64,000 nucleotides of DNA from Hevea brasiliensis. Taxonomy: Eukaryota; Streptophyta; Magnoliopsida; Malpighiales; Euphorbiaceae. Position 1 is the first letter of the stretch, and every line of letters starts with the position of its first letter. Positions 26,173 through 39,694 of the stretch are shown one piece after another. Location of the stretch: positions 104,318,480 to 104,382,479 of the forward strand of contig NC_079499.1 of NCBI RefSeq assembly GCF_030052815.1, given 5' to 3'. Under the pieces are notes generated by a model. That model worked only from the letters and a program-made list of their open reading frames with translations, was not told where the DNA came from and did no database searches. Both the position numbers and the translations under genes were made by a program.

Positions 26173-28779
26173 TGTAACACCCTAAAATTTTAAATTTTAT
26201 GAGCATTTTTGGTATTTTAATTTTATTTAAATTTTAAGAATTTTTTTGAGATTTTTTGGATTTTAAAAATCGGGTTCGATTTTCCGAAAATATAAACTTT
26301 GATGAATTTTAAAAATTAATTTAAAGACCACGTGGCAAAATTAAAAATATATTTGGAGTCTAAGTATTTTTCTGAGTTTTCTGAAATTTTTTCGAAATTT
26401 TTGGACCTCGTTTTCGGTCCCGAGGCAGAGTAAAAATTCAAAATTTTGTATTCTGAATCGAACAGGCCGAATCTAACCGGACCGGTCTTCTTCTCTTTTT
26501 CTTCTCCCTCCCGCGCGCGTCGACCTTCTCCTCTTCTCTCTCTCTTTTCTCTCTCCTCCCTCCTCCCCTTGCCGCGCCGCCGCCTCCCCTGCGTCCCCAC
26601 CTCGCCGCCGCCCCACCTCGGCCCTTCCCCACGGCCGGCCGCTGCCTGGAACGCCGGAAAATGGCCTTAGAACGGACGCGCAGCGCGCGCGCGACTGTTG
26701 GACTTCCCGGCCAAAATCCGGCCGATCCGGCCACCAATTGGACCGGGTCTTGTGTCTAAAATCATCTACTCGGTGAGAGCTTTCCATAGACACCAAGAAC
26801 GCCGAAATCCATCGAGCGGTTTGTCCAATTTTTGCTCAAGAAGTTTTTAGCCCATTTCGATTTTTGGGCTAGATTTCTCGAAAACCGTGAATCCCACAAG
26901 AAAACCGAGGGTACCAGCACGCTCCACTCGTTGAGAGCTTTGCAGCGACATAAATTTCAAATTTTTTCGACACCGTTTTTCGATGGGTCCCACGAAACTT
27001 CGCAGTGTTTTTCCGTGCATTTAATGAGCTTAGAAAATTCTGAAAAATTTATGTACTAACCCCCATGTTATGGGCTTCGTGTAGGTATCTTAGATTCGCA
27101 GAAATTCGACAGTTGACCGGGTCTGCGAAATTCCGGCCAGATCGACCCGTTACCGGAAAAGTCTCCGAATTGGACCGAGGTTTTGGCTAGCCCCCCATTG
27201 TCAGACATCCCGAGCGCGTTCCCGAAGTCGGAATTGGCAAAGGTAAACCCGAACCTTGCTTTTTCGTAATTTTCTAGTGCTTAAATGGGATTAAAAATCC
27301 ATAAAATATTCGTGGTAGCTTAGAAAATTATGATTCTTTTTGCACTAGCTTAGTAATATTGCTAAGGACCGCGGGGCAAAGTTTTAGAATTTTTAGAGCT
27401 TATTTGGGCAGTTTTTGCAAAAATGATCAATTATAGGGACTAAATTGAAATTTTACATGTTGTGATGGATGATTGATTTGGTGGGCCCAGGAGGGGCTGT
27501 GTGATGTGATTGAGTTGTGGACATATGGATTGTGAATATAGAAGTGTGTTTTGAGCCCTTTTGTAGGTCGGGTAGGTCCTAGGTATAGGGGAGACTCTGG
27601 CGGATTTTCGGCACGACTTAGGACGTATTGGTCTTTTTCTTTGTTTGTATTGAGTCATTTATATTAAAAATTGTAATGTAATTGTCGTGTGAGCCGATGC
27701 CTTCTTCCTCCGCCCACCGCCACGATGCCGTTGTCAAGTCTGTGAGTAAAATATTAATTTTAATTGTAATTTCGATATTATTATATGTTCAGCATGCCCA
27801 TGCATCACTTATATGCATATATTTATGTAGTTAAACTCTAGGCACGATTTATGATGCATTGATAATCATAAAGTGCCATGATGTTGTTGTGGTAATTTGG
27901 AGCAGCGTGCGTGCGTTGGCGCGTGTGATGTGGTGTGGACTATGGATAGGACGGGTAGTCACGGCTTGAGTTCTTGTTGGGACCCGATCCTTCGAGGGTA
28001 GTCACGCTTGAGTTCTTCACGGGACCCTCGATTTGGTTTATTGCGAAAGTCCGCTTGAGTTCTTCACTGCACCGTGTTGGATTTAAGAGAGTCAGATAGG
28101 GATCGGCTCCCATATGTTATGATTGATGCTACGAGTGCGTGAGTGCTCCAAATTACCTTATTGATGTTATGATGTGAAAATGATGTTGATGTTGCATTTC
28201 AATCAAAAGGGTGCATTAGTTTTAGAAAGTTATAGAGATTATGGTTAAAATTGATATTTTACTCTCTGAGTCGAACGCTCACTCCTGTTCAATATTTTTT
28301 TTCAGGCTACAGGAGGATTTTATTTTGGTTAACCTGATTTTCTCCTTCGCAGGTTGTTTATCAATATTTGTGTAATTTTATTTACTCCTAGAATTTCCGC
28401 ATGTGTTAGAATTATTTATTTGGTTATGGTCTGTAATATTATTATCATGTTGGACCTGTAAACGTATAATGATATGCATGTTTGATGGATTGGATGAGGG
28501 AGCTGAGCTCCCATTTATTTTTTATGAGGATATGAGTATGTGGAGGGTGAGCTGAGCTCCCCAATTGAGTATTTATTGTGTTTACAGGTCGGGTGAGTCG
28601 AAAACTCCCCGTTGGAAAGTCCATTTTATGGCCGGACTCTGTCCGTTTGTTTTTTTGAATTTGGGCCCAAATGGGCCTTAGAGTTGGGTTAATGAACAGT
28701 TAGGCTTACTACGGGCCTCGGGGGCTTTAGGCTGGCTCAGGTCCTAGTGCCGGTCCGGCCCATAGGTTGGGTCGTGACA
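26173..28779 (+). repeat. Left LTR
   Basis: This 2,607-base copy matches the right LTR along its whole length. It contains a GC- and CpG-rich block (about 26500-26760), which translates into several overlapping low-complexity frames on both strands that are not genes. It ends GTCGTGACA directly before the primer-binding site. Confidence 0.95.
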
Positions 28780-28783
28780 GATG

Positions 28784-28795
28784 TGGTATCAGAGC
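28784..28795 (+). other. Primer-binding site, tRNA-Met(i) type
   Basis: TGGTATCAGAGC, four bases after the left LTR, is the complement of the 3' end of plant initiator tRNA-Met, the usual first-strand primer of Ty3/Gypsy elements. Confidence 0.9.
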
Positions 28796-29006
28796 TTAGG
28801 CTCCAGATTCTTAGGGAATGTTTGTCTAAAGTGTTGGAAAGAATCTACTAGGAGTCACATGCGGAAAAATAGGGTCCATATTCGTCTTGCATTGTCATCT
28901 TTGCTTCTAGTTTCTGCTTCATATATTGTGTGTAAATATGAGTCTATAGAGCTGTGTAATGTGCAGTTTTGAATTTTGTGGGCTAATGCTGCTGAATTTT
29001 AGGAAA

Positions 29007-30274
29007 ATGCGTAGAAGCAGGAGAGCTGCCACTGCACCAGAACCAGATGTGCCTGACGAGGTGTCGGCACAGGATGAGGCGCCTGCCCTGAGGAGGCAGG
29101 ATAGGAGGCCTAGAGCTGCTCAAGTAGAGGAGCAACACCCCGATCTGAGATCGGGCCCTTTATGGCACAGGGTCCCATGGACCCCATGGCAGCTACTCTA
29201 GCTGGTCTGCAGAGAACCATCGACATGATGGCGCAGTATATGGTCCACCCTCCATAGCAGCAGCAGTCCACCGCACCAAGAGGGGAACCTTATAAATAGA
29301 TAATTAATTTCAAGAAGTTGGTGCTTGGAACTTATGATGTGTCAGACGATGCATATCGGTTTTTAGATTCCTGCAGATAGGCAGGAACAGAATTACAGTT
29401 GACTGATAGAAGACTGATAGAAGACTGATAGAGTGTATGCAGCATGTCATGGGGCCTATGCCTAGACAATGGATGAATGACTACGTGTTACCCCGGATGG
29501 AGGGTTTGACATGGGCTCAGTTTGTGGAACTGTTCATCAATCGGTTTGTGCCAGAAAGCTTCAGAGATCAGAAGCAGTGGGCCTTTGAGGCCTTAAGACA
29601 GAATGGCAGGTCTGTAGATGAATATGCTACAGAATTTCTGAAATTGAGCAGATATGCCCCTACAGCAGTAGCTACAGAAACTATGAAGGTAAAGAGATTC
29701 CTAAAGGGGCTTGACAGGAGGTATGCGAACCTGGCCATGATGTCTAATCAGTCTTTTGATGTGATGGTTGATCGAGCCAGACAGATTGAGATTAGCTATG
29801 CTACGGATGACAGCGGGAGAGCAAAAAAAAACAGAGCAGAGGGTTCTTCAGGTGTTCCCCACATGGCTACTACAGACAGTGGTGGCCAAACTAATTACAG
29901 AGGAAGAAGCAGGAATAAGAGAAGTGGTTTCAGACACAAATCCCGAGGATTCGCACTGTGGTACGGATCCAAAGCAGTGGTACAGTGGTACAGCCTGGTC
30001 TGGTTCAGGATCCTCCTTGGCACCTTGTGCACAGTGTGGAAGAGGACATACAGGACCTTGTTTGATGGGATCAGGAGAATGCTTCAGGTGTGGCCAACCA
30101 GGTCACTTTGCTAGGGAATGCCCCGTGTTCAGTGAACCACAGATGGGGTCACAAGGTTGTGTTGCAAATGTTCCTCGCCAGTTGTATCCGGGTGCTTCCA
30201 ACATGGCAGGCAGTCAGTTCAGTGGCCAACAGGGCCGAGGACAAGGGGGACGTGGATTTGGAGGCAGATCATGA
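29007..30274 (+). pseudogene. Ty3/Gypsy gag, frame-broken
   Basis: The frame starts at the ATG at 29007 (MRRSRRAATAPEPDVPDE) and stops at 29199-29201 after a frameshift near 29150. The capsid-like region resumes at about 29437-29870 (for example QFVELFINRFVPESFRDQK and DEYATEFLKLSRYAP). It then shifts frame again between about 29860 and 29960. The zinc knuckle [15 protein letters not shown] lies near 30100 in the third frame, followed by a Gly/Arg-rich tail. A second cysteine cluster CAQCGRGHTGPC precedes it. Confidence 0.85.
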
Positions 30275-30280
30275 GGTAGA

Positions 30281-33200
30281 AGTCAAGATCGTGGTTCTCG
30301 CCACTCGTGATAGGGTCAAGCTCGGGTTTTCACCCCGACCCACCAGATGCTCGAGCTTCCAATGCGCCAGGCGTATTCTTCTCGGTCCTTCTTATGAGGC
30401 TCGTGTTTTAATAGATCCGGGTGCTACGCACTCATTTGTCTCCCCTGTGTTTGCCATGAGGTTGGGTAGAAACCCTACAACCTTAGGATGTCCTTTGTCG
30501 GTAGCTACCCCACTTAGCGACGACATAGAGGTAGATATGGTTTTTCTGGATAGTCCAGTGGTAGTGGATGGAAAGATCCTCCCAGCAGACTTGGTTCCTC
30601 TACCAGTAATGGATTTTGATGTAATCCTGGGGATGGATTGGTTGTCAACTCACTATGACACTTTAGACTGCAGGAACAAAAAGGTGTATTTCCACATACC
30701 TGGTGTGGAAGAGTTTAGCTTTGATGGTGACAGGAGCGTGGCTCCATATAATTTGGTGTCAGCAAATAGTGCTAAAAAAATGTTGAGGCGTGGATGCCAA
30801 GGGTATTTGGCATTGGTGAGAGATACATCTGTAGAAGGTGTCAGCATGGAAAATGTTCCTGTTGTCAGAGAATTTATGGATGTCTTCCCAGAGGAGCTTC
30901 CAGGGTTGCCACCAGGAAGGGAAATAGAGTTTTGCATTGATATTGTGCCGGGTACAAACCCCATATCAATGCCGCCTTACAAGATGGCACTAGCAAAATT
31001 GAAAGAGCTAAAGGAGCAGCTACAGGAGCTTTTGGACAAAGGTTTCATACGTCCGAGCACTTCACCCTGGGGTGCTCCTGTTCTATTTGTGAGAAAGAAG
31101 GATGGGTCATTGAGGTTGTGTATCGACTACGCATACCGAACAAGGTGACTGTGAAGAACAAGTATCCACTTCCTCGGATCGATGATTTGTTTGATCAGCT
31201 CCAATGAGCTAGATTCTTTTCCAAGATAGACCTGCGATCAGGCTACCATCAGTTGAGAATCAGGAATGAGGACGTGTCCAAAACGGCTTTCAGGACAAGA
31301 TATGGTCATTATGAGTTCTTGGTGATGTCTTTTGGACTCACTAATGCACCAGCAGTCTTCATGGACTTGATGAACAGGGTGTTCAAGCCATTTTTGGACC
31401 GTTTTGTCATCGTATTCATAGATGACATTTTGGTGTACTCTCAGACCGAGGAAGAACATGTGTGGCACTTGAGGATGGTGTTGCAGACGTTGAGGGAGCA
31501 CCAGCTATATGCCAAATTTTCAAAATATGAATTTTGGCTAGAAAGCAACTCATTCTTGGGACACGTGGTTTCTAGTGACGGCATTCAAGTGGATCCCAAG
31601 AAAATTGAAGCTGTAACTGATTGGCTTAGGCCTACAACAGTCACTGAGGTGCGAAGTTTTCTGGGTTTAGCTGGCTACTATAGGCGTTTTGTACAAGATT
31701 TCTCCAGGATAGCGGCTCCCCTAACTAAGTTGACTAGGAAGAATGTTCCATTCATTTGGACAGATGACTGTGAGGTGAGTTTCCAGAAGCTTAAGGAGTG
31801 TCTTAACCACTGCCCCTGTGTTGACACTACCTGTGAGTGGTGAAGGATACACCGTGTATTGTGACGCCTCCAGAGTTGGCCTAGGGTGTGTTTTGATGCA
31901 GAATGGAAAGGTAGTGGCTTATGCTTCAAGGCAGCTGAAGAGGCATGAGCAGAACTACCCCACCCATGACTTGGAAATGGCGGCTGTAATCTTTGCACTT
32001 AAAATCTGGAGACACTACCTGTATGGTGAAGTGTGCGAGATATACACCGACCACAAGAGTTTGAAGTACATCTTCCAACAGAGAGATTTAAACTTGAGAC
32101 AGAGGAGATGGATGGAGCTTCTGAAAGACTATGATTGCACCATCCAGTACCACCCTGGGAAGGCCAATGTTGTAGCAGATGCTTTGAGCAGAAAATCTTC
32201 TGGCAGTTTGGCACACATTTCAGTAGAGAAGAGACCATTGATTCAGGAGGTACATGAGTTGATGGATCAAGGTTTAATCCTAGATCTTTCAAATGAGGGG
32301 GTATTATTGGCTCACTTTTCAGTGAGGCCAGACTTGAGGGACAGAGTTAGAGTTTCCCAGCACAGAGACCAACAATTGATGAAGATTATAAAAAGAGTAC
32401 AGCAAGGTGAAGGTGGTGAGTTTGGATTTGCCAATGATGGCGCCCTAGTGCAAGGTTCTAGGATATGTGTGCCCGATGTGGACAACCTCAGGAATGAAAT
32501 CATGCGAGAGGCACACTACACACTGTACAGTGTCCACCCAGGTTCCACCAAGATGTACCATGATGTGAAAGATAGCTATTGGTGGAATGGCATGAAGAGA
32601 GACATAGCAGACTTTGTGTCCAAGTGCTTGACTTGTCAGAAGGTGAAGTTTGAACACCAGAGACCGTCAGGGAAGCTACAAGAGCTCCCTATCCCAGAAT
32701 GGAAGTGGGAAATGATTACTATGGATTTTGTGACTGGGTTGCCTCGTACCACGCGAGGATATGATTCGATATGGGTAATTGTAGACCGCTTGACCAAATC
32801 AGCTCACTTCTTACCTGTGAAGACTACATATTCTGTGGCACAGTATGCCCGGCTCTACATTCGAGAAATAGTCAGATTGCATGGAGTTCCCGCCCATAAT
32901 ATCCGGAGAGGACCCCTTCACTTCTGTTTTGGAGAAAGTTGCAGGAGGAACTTGGCACACGCTGAACTTCAAGACGGCTTTCCACCTCGCATGCAGACGG
33001 ACAAATTGAAAGGACAATCCAAACACTGGAAGACATGCTTCGCATGAGTGTCTTGGATTTTGGAGGTCAATGGGATGAGCAGCTAGCTTTGGTGGAGTTT
33101 GCCTACAACAACAGTTATCACTCCAGTATAGGGATAGCACCCTATGAGGCACTATATGGAAGAAAGTGTAGGTCTCCTCTGTGTTGGACAGAAATGGGGG

Positions 33201-33752
33201 AAACGAAGGTGCATGATGTAGACCTAGTGTAGTACACTTCAGAGGTAGTTCCTTTAATCAGGGAACAACTGAGGACAAATTTTCAAGAGATGTAAGAGTT
33301 ATGCACTTGCACGGAGGGATGTGGAGTTTGCGAAGGCGACTATGTATTCTGAAGGTTTCTCCAATGAAGGGAGTCATGAGATTTGGAAAGAAGGGCAAGT
33401 TGGCACCTCGGATATCTGACCTTTTGAGGTTACCGATAGAGTTGGAGCAGCTTGCTCACCGTTGGAGCTACCACCCAACCTCTCTCACGTTCATCCCGTG
33501 TTTCACATCTCCATGCTCAGGAAATACATTCCCGATCCTTCTCATGTACTGCAGCAGGATGTGATAGAGCTAAAGGAGAACTTGACATTTGAGGAGCAGC
33601 CTGTAGCCATAGTGGACTACCAAGTGAGACAGCTGAGATCCAAACAGATCCTTATGGTTAAGGTTTTGTGGAGGAGTCAGTCAGTGGAAGAGTGCACCTG
33701 GGAGTCAGAACGGGACATGCAAAGCAAGTACCCTTATATGTTCAATGTATAA
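30281..33752 (+). pseudogene. Ty3/Gypsy pol (protease, RT, RNase H, integrase), frame-broken
   Basis: The protease region contains [12 protein letters not shown] near 30410, with Pro instead of the usual Ser/Thr after the catalytic Asp-containing core, and [15 protein letters not shown]. Reverse transcriptase runs from about 30970, with [14 protein letters not shown] near 31410. RNase H follows ([16 protein letters not shown], about 31850), then integrase ([35 protein letters not shown]). A chromodomain-like end is VHPVFHISMLRKYIPDPS and VLWRSQSVEECTWE. Lesions I can place are a frameshift near 31130, a stop near 31205, a frameshift near 31815, disruption of the integrase core between 32890 and 33050, and further breaks at 33230-33460. 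The element cannot make a functional pol. Confidence 0.88.
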
Positions 33753-33801
33753 TCATGTGCTTTATTCTGCCTTGTGTAAAATTCGAGGACGAATTTTTTG
33801 T

Positions 33802-33814
33802 AAGGGGGGAAGAA
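33802..33814 (+). other. Polypurine tract
   Basis: AAGGGGGGAAGAA sits immediately before the right LTR and is the expected second-strand primer. Confidence 0.9.
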
Positions 33815-36433
33815 TGTAACACCCCAAAATTTTAAATTTTATGAGTATTTTTGGTATTTTAATTTTATTTAAATTTTAGGAATTTTTTTGAGATTTTTCG
33901 GATTTTAAAAATCGGGTTCGATTTTCCGAAAATATAAACTTTGATGAATTTTAAAAATTAATTTAAAGACCACGTGGAAAAACTAAAAATATATTTGGAG
34001 TCTACGTATTTTTCTGAGTTTTCTGAAATTTTTTCAGAATTTTTGGACCTCGTTTTCGGTCCCGAGGCAGAGTAAAAATTTAAAATTTTGTATTCTGAAT
34101 CAAACCGGTCGAATCGAACCGGACCGAATCGGACCGGTCTTCTTCTCTTTTTCTTCTCCCTCCCGCGCGCGTCGACCTTCTCCTCTTCTCTCTCTCTTTT
34201 CTCTCTCCTCCCTCCTCCCCTTGCCGCGCCGCCGCCTCCTCTGCGTCCCCACCTCGCCGGCGCCCCACCTCGGCCCTTCCCCACGGCCGGCCGCTGCCTG
34301 GAACGCCGGAAAACGGCCTTAGAATGGACGCGCAGCGCGCGCCCCACTGTTGGACTTCCCGGCCAAAATTCGGCCGATCCGGCCACCAATTGGACCGGGT
34401 CTTGTGTCTAAAATCATCTACTCGGCGAGAGCTTTCCATAGACACCAAAAACGCCGAAATCCATCGAGCGGTTTGTCCAATTTTTGCTCGGGAAGTTTTT
34501 AGCCCATTTCGACTTTTGGGCTAGATTTCTCGAAAACCGTGAATCCCACGAGAAAACCGAGGGTACCAAAGATGCTCCACTCACGAGAGCTTCATGCGAC
34601 ATAAATTTCAAATTTTTCCGACACCGCTTTTGGTGGTCTCACTAACTCGTAGTGTTTTTTCGAGCATTTAATGAGCTTAGAAAATTCTGAAAAATTTATG
34701 TACTAACCCCCGTGTTATGGGCTTCGTGTAGGTATCCTCGATTCGCGGAAATTCGATAGTTGACCGCGTCTGCGAAATTCCGGCCAGACCGACCCGTTAC
34801 CGGAAAAGTCTCCGAATTGGACCGAGGTTTTGGCTAGCCCCCCATTGTCAGACGTCTCGAGCGCGTTCCCGAAGTCGGAATTGGCAAAGGTAAACCCGAA
34901 CCTTACTTTTTCGTAATTTTCTAGTGCTTAAATGGGATTAAAAATCCATAAAATATTCGTGGTAGCTTAGAAAATTATGATTCTTTTTGCAATAGCTTAG
35001 TAATATTGCTAAGGACCGCGGGGCAAAGTTTTAGAATTTTTAGAGCTTATTTGGGCAGTTTTTGCAAAAATGGTCAATTATAGGGACTAAATTGAAATTT
35101 TATATGTTGTGATGGATGATTGATTTGGTGGGCCCAGGAGGGGCTGTGTGATGTGATTGAGTTGTGGACATATGGATTGTGAATATAGAAGTGTGTTTTG
35201 AGCCCTTTGCGAGTTGGGTAGGTCCTAGGTATAGGGAGACTCATGGATTTTCGGCACGACTTAGGACGTATTGGTCTTTTTCTTTGTTTGTATTGAGTCA
35301 TTTATATTAAAAATTGTAATGTAATTGTCAGGTGAGCCGGGACAGCCTTCTTCCTCCGCCCAGCCGCCACAGTGACCGTTGTCAAGTGTGTGAGTAAAAT
35401 ATTAATTTTAATTGTAATTTCGATATTATTATATGTTCAGCATGCCCATGCATCACTTATATGCATATATTTATGTAGTTAAACTCTAGGCACGATTTAT
35501 GATGCATTGATAATCATAAAGTGCCATGATGTTGTTGTGGTAATTTGGAGCAGTGTGCGTGCGTTGGCGTGCGTGTGATGTGGTGTGGACTATGGATAGG
35601 ACGGATAGTCACGGCTTGAGTTCTTCGCTGGGACCCGATCCTTCGAGGGGTAGTCACGGCTTGAGTTCTTCGCTGGGACCCTCGATTTGGTTTATTAAGC
35701 GAAAGTCCGGCTTGAGTTCTTCACCGCACCGTGTTGGATTTAAGAGAGCTGTATAGGGGATCAGCTCCCATATGTTATGATTGATGCTACAGGGTGCGTG
35801 AGTGCTCCAAATTACCTTTTTGATGTTATGATGTGAAAATGATGTTGATGTTGCATTTCACTCTACAGGGTGCATTAGTTTTAGGTAGTTATAGAGATTA
35901 TGGTTAAAATTGATATTTTACTCTCTGAGTCGAACGCTCACTGCATTCAATATTTTTTCAAAGCAGGAGGATTTTATTTTGGTTAACCTGATTTTCTCCT
36001 TCGCAGGTTGTTTATTAATATTTGTGTAATTTTATTTACTCCTAGAATTTTCGCATGTGTTAGAATTATTTATTTGGTTATGGTCTGTAATATTATTATC
36101 ATGTTGGACCTGTAAACGTATAATGATATGCATGTTTGATGGATTGGATGAGGGAGCTGAGCTCCTATTTATTTTTTATGAGGATATGAGTATGTGGAGG
36201 GTGAGCTGAGCTCCCCAATTGAGTATTTATTGTGTTTACAGGTCGGGTGAGTCGCAAACTCCCCGTTGGAAAGCCCATTTTATGGCCGGACTCTGTCCGT
36301 TTGTTTTCTTGAATTTGGGCCCAAATGGGCCTTAGAGTTGGGTTAATGAACAGTTAGGCTTACTACGGGCCTCGGGGGCTTTAGGCTGGCCTAGGTGCTA
36401 GTGCCGGTCTGGCCCATAGGTTGGGTCATGACA
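33815..36433 (+). repeat. Right LTR
   Basis: This 2,619-base partner of the left LTR differs by scattered substitutions and short indels. Internally, TAGTCACGGCTTGAGTTCTT-like units occur three times (about 35607, 35650 and 35700), better preserved than in the left LTR. The target duplication ATTTT follows at 36434-36438. Confidence 0.95.
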
Positions 36434-38311
36434 ATTTTTATTTACTCTACTCTTGATATTTATAGGCCATCGCCTCAGTTTTTGAAAATTGAGTTAACAT
36501 TTTGAAATTATTTCTTAAAAATCAGACTTGATTTAAAGAAAAATCAGACTTGATTTATGATTAATATTACTATTGCTTAGCATAAATTTTGCTTGGCTTT
36601 AAGTGAGTGATAACATTGTTTCTTTTACTATTGTCCGATCAGGGTTTAGACCGAATTATATTTTATTCAGCTTTAGTAAGTTGAGTAGTCTCTCGCTCGG
36701 TTTTAACTTTCTAAACGAGCATTGACATTTTGATTATCATATAAGATATTTTATTCCATGCACTGACTATTTGACTCGATTTGAAACGAGTAATATCAAT
36801 TTCATAATGCAAATTAATGCGATTTTAATCTTGATATTTTTTTTTACATTAATAATATAATTAAGTATCATAGAATCTATTTCGTTCTTGTAATTTTACC
36901 AATTTTAAATCAAATATATCAATAATATTATTTTTCAATTTAATAGAATAAATACATATAAAATTCACAAAACTATTTTAATAAATAAATTAATTAATTT
37001 TCAATTGTTTATTATTATATATTTATATATGTATTAGAATCTAATACAGTAAATATTGTTAGAATGTTTCCCATTATGCTAAGCAAAATCTAGCAGTTTG
37101 TGGGATTTGCCTCCAAATCACTATGTCCCACCCTTCTACACTGTTTCAGATAGGTTTAGGATGCTCTTATACTGCAAATTTATTCCCATTATTTTTTGTA
37201 ATTACTTTTTTTATATATATATTTAAAATCTATTTTTATTCAAAATAATAAGCTAAGGGTTGAATAACTTATCAAAGATTAAAAATAAATATCGAAAATT
37301 TTATTTGTTAATTAAAAGTCCATAGCTTTCTTATATGAATTTTCTAATTAATTATGGGAAAAAGTTCACATTTTTTGATATTGGTGACCAGTGGCTTGAT
37401 TCTTCATAAGTGAAACCAAAGGATCATATTGGAAGAATTTTACAAATAACATTTTATAACTTACCTCAATTAAAGGGATCGAAAATATTATTTTTTATTC
37501 AATAGAGTCTAATATACTGAGTAATAATTGATGGACTATAAAATAAATAGATAAGAAAACTTAAACTCAAACCTCCTTACAGTACTCCATACACTTGAAA
37601 CCAGACTTTGATGGGATCAATTTTGCATTCTTAGATGTGTATCCATTGAGAGGCAGAAACTGAAACTTTGAAGTAGCTAGCAGGGGTGAGCATTATTCTA
37701 TTTAAATCGTATAAGCTGAACCGAATCAAATCGTCTTAATTCGATAATTCAGTTCGATTTTTAATATAATTTGATTTAATTTAGTTTTATATTATAAAAA
37801 TTTTAATTATTTCAATTTGATACAATTTGATTTGAATCGAATGCTTACCTCTAGCAGCTAGGTTGCAGAGCAGGATAACCGCGAAATAACAACATTTTAG
37901 CGTCACTTTCATGGTTTTTGAAAGCAATCCAAAGATAAGGATATTCTCCACTATTATTCCCCCATACGTTTCTATCACCTTTCATTTTTTTTTATTATTT
38001 TTTCTTTTAAAAATATGTTTGCTGTATATTACATATCACATTTTTTATATTATTTATATTTTTTTAAAACATAATTTTTTAATTAATTAAAAATAAACGT
38101 ATATATATAAAATATAGAAGGCACATCCCTTTTAACAAAATCATAATAATTTTATATAATTAAATTATCGACTTTTCCTTTAATAAAAATACTTATCATT
38201 AAATTATTTTATTTTAATTAAAATTTTAATTATATATATAAAAATTTACAGCATTGTTTTTCGATGACAGTGAGGTCAGGATAGGAGCAGGCACTATGAA
38301 ATATGAGCTAA

Positions 38312-38342
<31 letters not shown>

Positions 38343-38468
38343 CACAATCTGCAAACATATAAGAAAATAAGCAAGACCCTTCAAGAAAATCCCAACTCCA
38401 AAACCTCCATCAAGCTTTTATTTTCCTCCAGAAAGGGGGTATATGCATACATATTTATACATAAATAT
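36434..38468. other. AT-rich intergenic region upstream of the DUF506 gene
   Basis: No coding sequence is supported. It contains a possible MITE (about 37683-37855) and an (AT)n run at 38316-38342 that lies about 130 bases before the DUF506 start and may overlap its core promoter. Confidence 0.4.
37683..37855. mobile_element. Possible small MITE
   Basis: The ends AGGGGTGAGCATTATTC and the complement of GAATGCTTACCTCT are inverted repeats, and the interior is full of AATCGAA/TTCGATT complements. The hexamer AGCTAG flanks both sides, but I could not define a clean target duplication. Confidence 0.5.
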
Positions 38469-39694
38469 ATGGGAAGCTTAGAGGAGGAAAGGCTTGTTCA
38501 AATGGTTCATGACTTCATAGAACAAGAATCATCACCACCTATTTTTCCTGCTTCATCAAACTGCCTTGCTATGGACCATCAAGCTAAATACTTTGCTTTG
38601 CAGGTAAACTTTAAATATATGTTTTAATTTATTGTTCCTTGGCATTGATTTTTATGTGTGGGGTTTGAAAATTTTTGTGTGATGGTTAGGAGATACTTGG
38701 AAAAATGACAGAAGCGGAAGCTAAGGTTCTTGACAGTGTGTTGAAGCATATGAGAAGCAATAAAGAAGTTGAAAAAACAAGTAGCTTCAAGAAGTGGCTT
38801 GTCATGAACTTGAAAATTGATGGCTTTAATGCTTCTATTTGTCAAACTTCTTGGGTCACTTCCTTAGGATGCCCTGCTGGTGGGTCTCTCTCTCTATACA
38901 CACGCATTTCCACTTTGCCTATGAAATGATCTCCTTTTTATGCAACTGTTCTTTATTCAAGTGCTATAGTCTTTCAGAGTTTTCTTTTGTATTTTATGCT
39001 TAATATTCTTTGGTATTTTGCCACAATCTTTGGGAAAGGATCACCCATGATTTAGGTACTTGGCAATTGGCATAGAATTTTTCTTTTTCCTTGTAAAGGG
39101 AACTGCTAAGAATGCTCGAACAGTGTTAGCAGTTTGAAAATTTGCAAATCTACATTTGAAATATCTTTATTTGTGTAGAAATTAAATCAATCTCTCTTTT
39201 ATTTTGTGGGTTTAACAGGTGATTATGAGTACATTGAGATCATTGTGTTGAAAGAAGAGAATGGGAAGACAAAGAGTAGTAGGCTAATAGTGGACATAGA
39301 GTTCAGGTCTCAATTTGAACTAGCAAGACCAACACCATCCTACAAAGAACTCACAGACACACTTCCAACAATTTTTGTAGGCAGTGAAGAGAAGCTCAAC
39401 AACATCATCTCTTTACTTTGCTCAGCTGCCAAACAGTCTCTGAGAGAAAGAGGTCTTTATGTGCCTCCATGGAGGACCACCACTTACATGCAATCCAAAT
39501 GGCTCAAAGTCACTGCCAATAGTAAAAACAATATTGGCTATAAAGAAAATAAGGAAGCTAAAAATGGCTCTCACCATGGTTTTAGCATCTGGTCACCTCC
39601 AATGGTTAAGCCCAAGAGAAGGGATTTGAGCAGTGGTCGCGGAGGATCTGCCTTGTCTAGTCAGTTCTCTAACATGGGCATAAATTGTTGTTAA
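38469..39694 (+). CDS. DUF506 (PDDEXK-like) family protein
   Basis: Exons are 38469-38603, 38690-38879 and 39219-39694, giving 266 residues. The chain starts MGSLEEERLVQMVHDFIEQ. It carries the conserved family blocks SICQTSWVTSLGCPAGDYEYI, spanning the exon 2/3 junction, then RLIVDIEFRSQFELARPT, LPTIFVGSEEKLNNIISLLC and LYVPPWRTTTYMQSKWLK. The acidic and lysine residues in the DYEYIEI and DIEFRSQF blocks correspond to the nuclease-like fold assigned to this family, but enzymatic activity is not established. Some Arabidopsis members affect root hairs or respond to phosphate and ABA; which paralogue this matches I cannot say. All three exons join in phase, and the ATG is followed directly by conserved sequence. 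Confidence 0.9.

Larger units (their letters stand above)
26173..36433 (+). mobile_element. Ty3/Gypsy LTR retrotransposon, Tekay/Del-like chromovirus, complete but mutated
   Basis: The 10.26-kb element has two LTRs of about 2.6 kb, both starting TGTAACACCC and ending TGACA, and a 5-base target duplication ATTTT (26168-26172 and 36434-36438). A tRNA-Met primer-binding site follows the left LTR and a purine tract precedes the right LTR. Between them lie gag, protease, reverse transcriptase, RNase H and integrase in Ty3/Gypsy order, with a chromodomain-like end. The LTRs differ by many substitutions and small indels, so the insertion is not recent. The coding region carries several stops and frameshifts. 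Confidence 0.95.

Noticed and set aside
26316..26796. Overlapping open frames rich in Arg, Gly and Glu on both strands
   Set aside because: They lie inside the left LTR, recur in the right LTR (33958-34611) and come from GC-rich low-complexity DNA, not genes.
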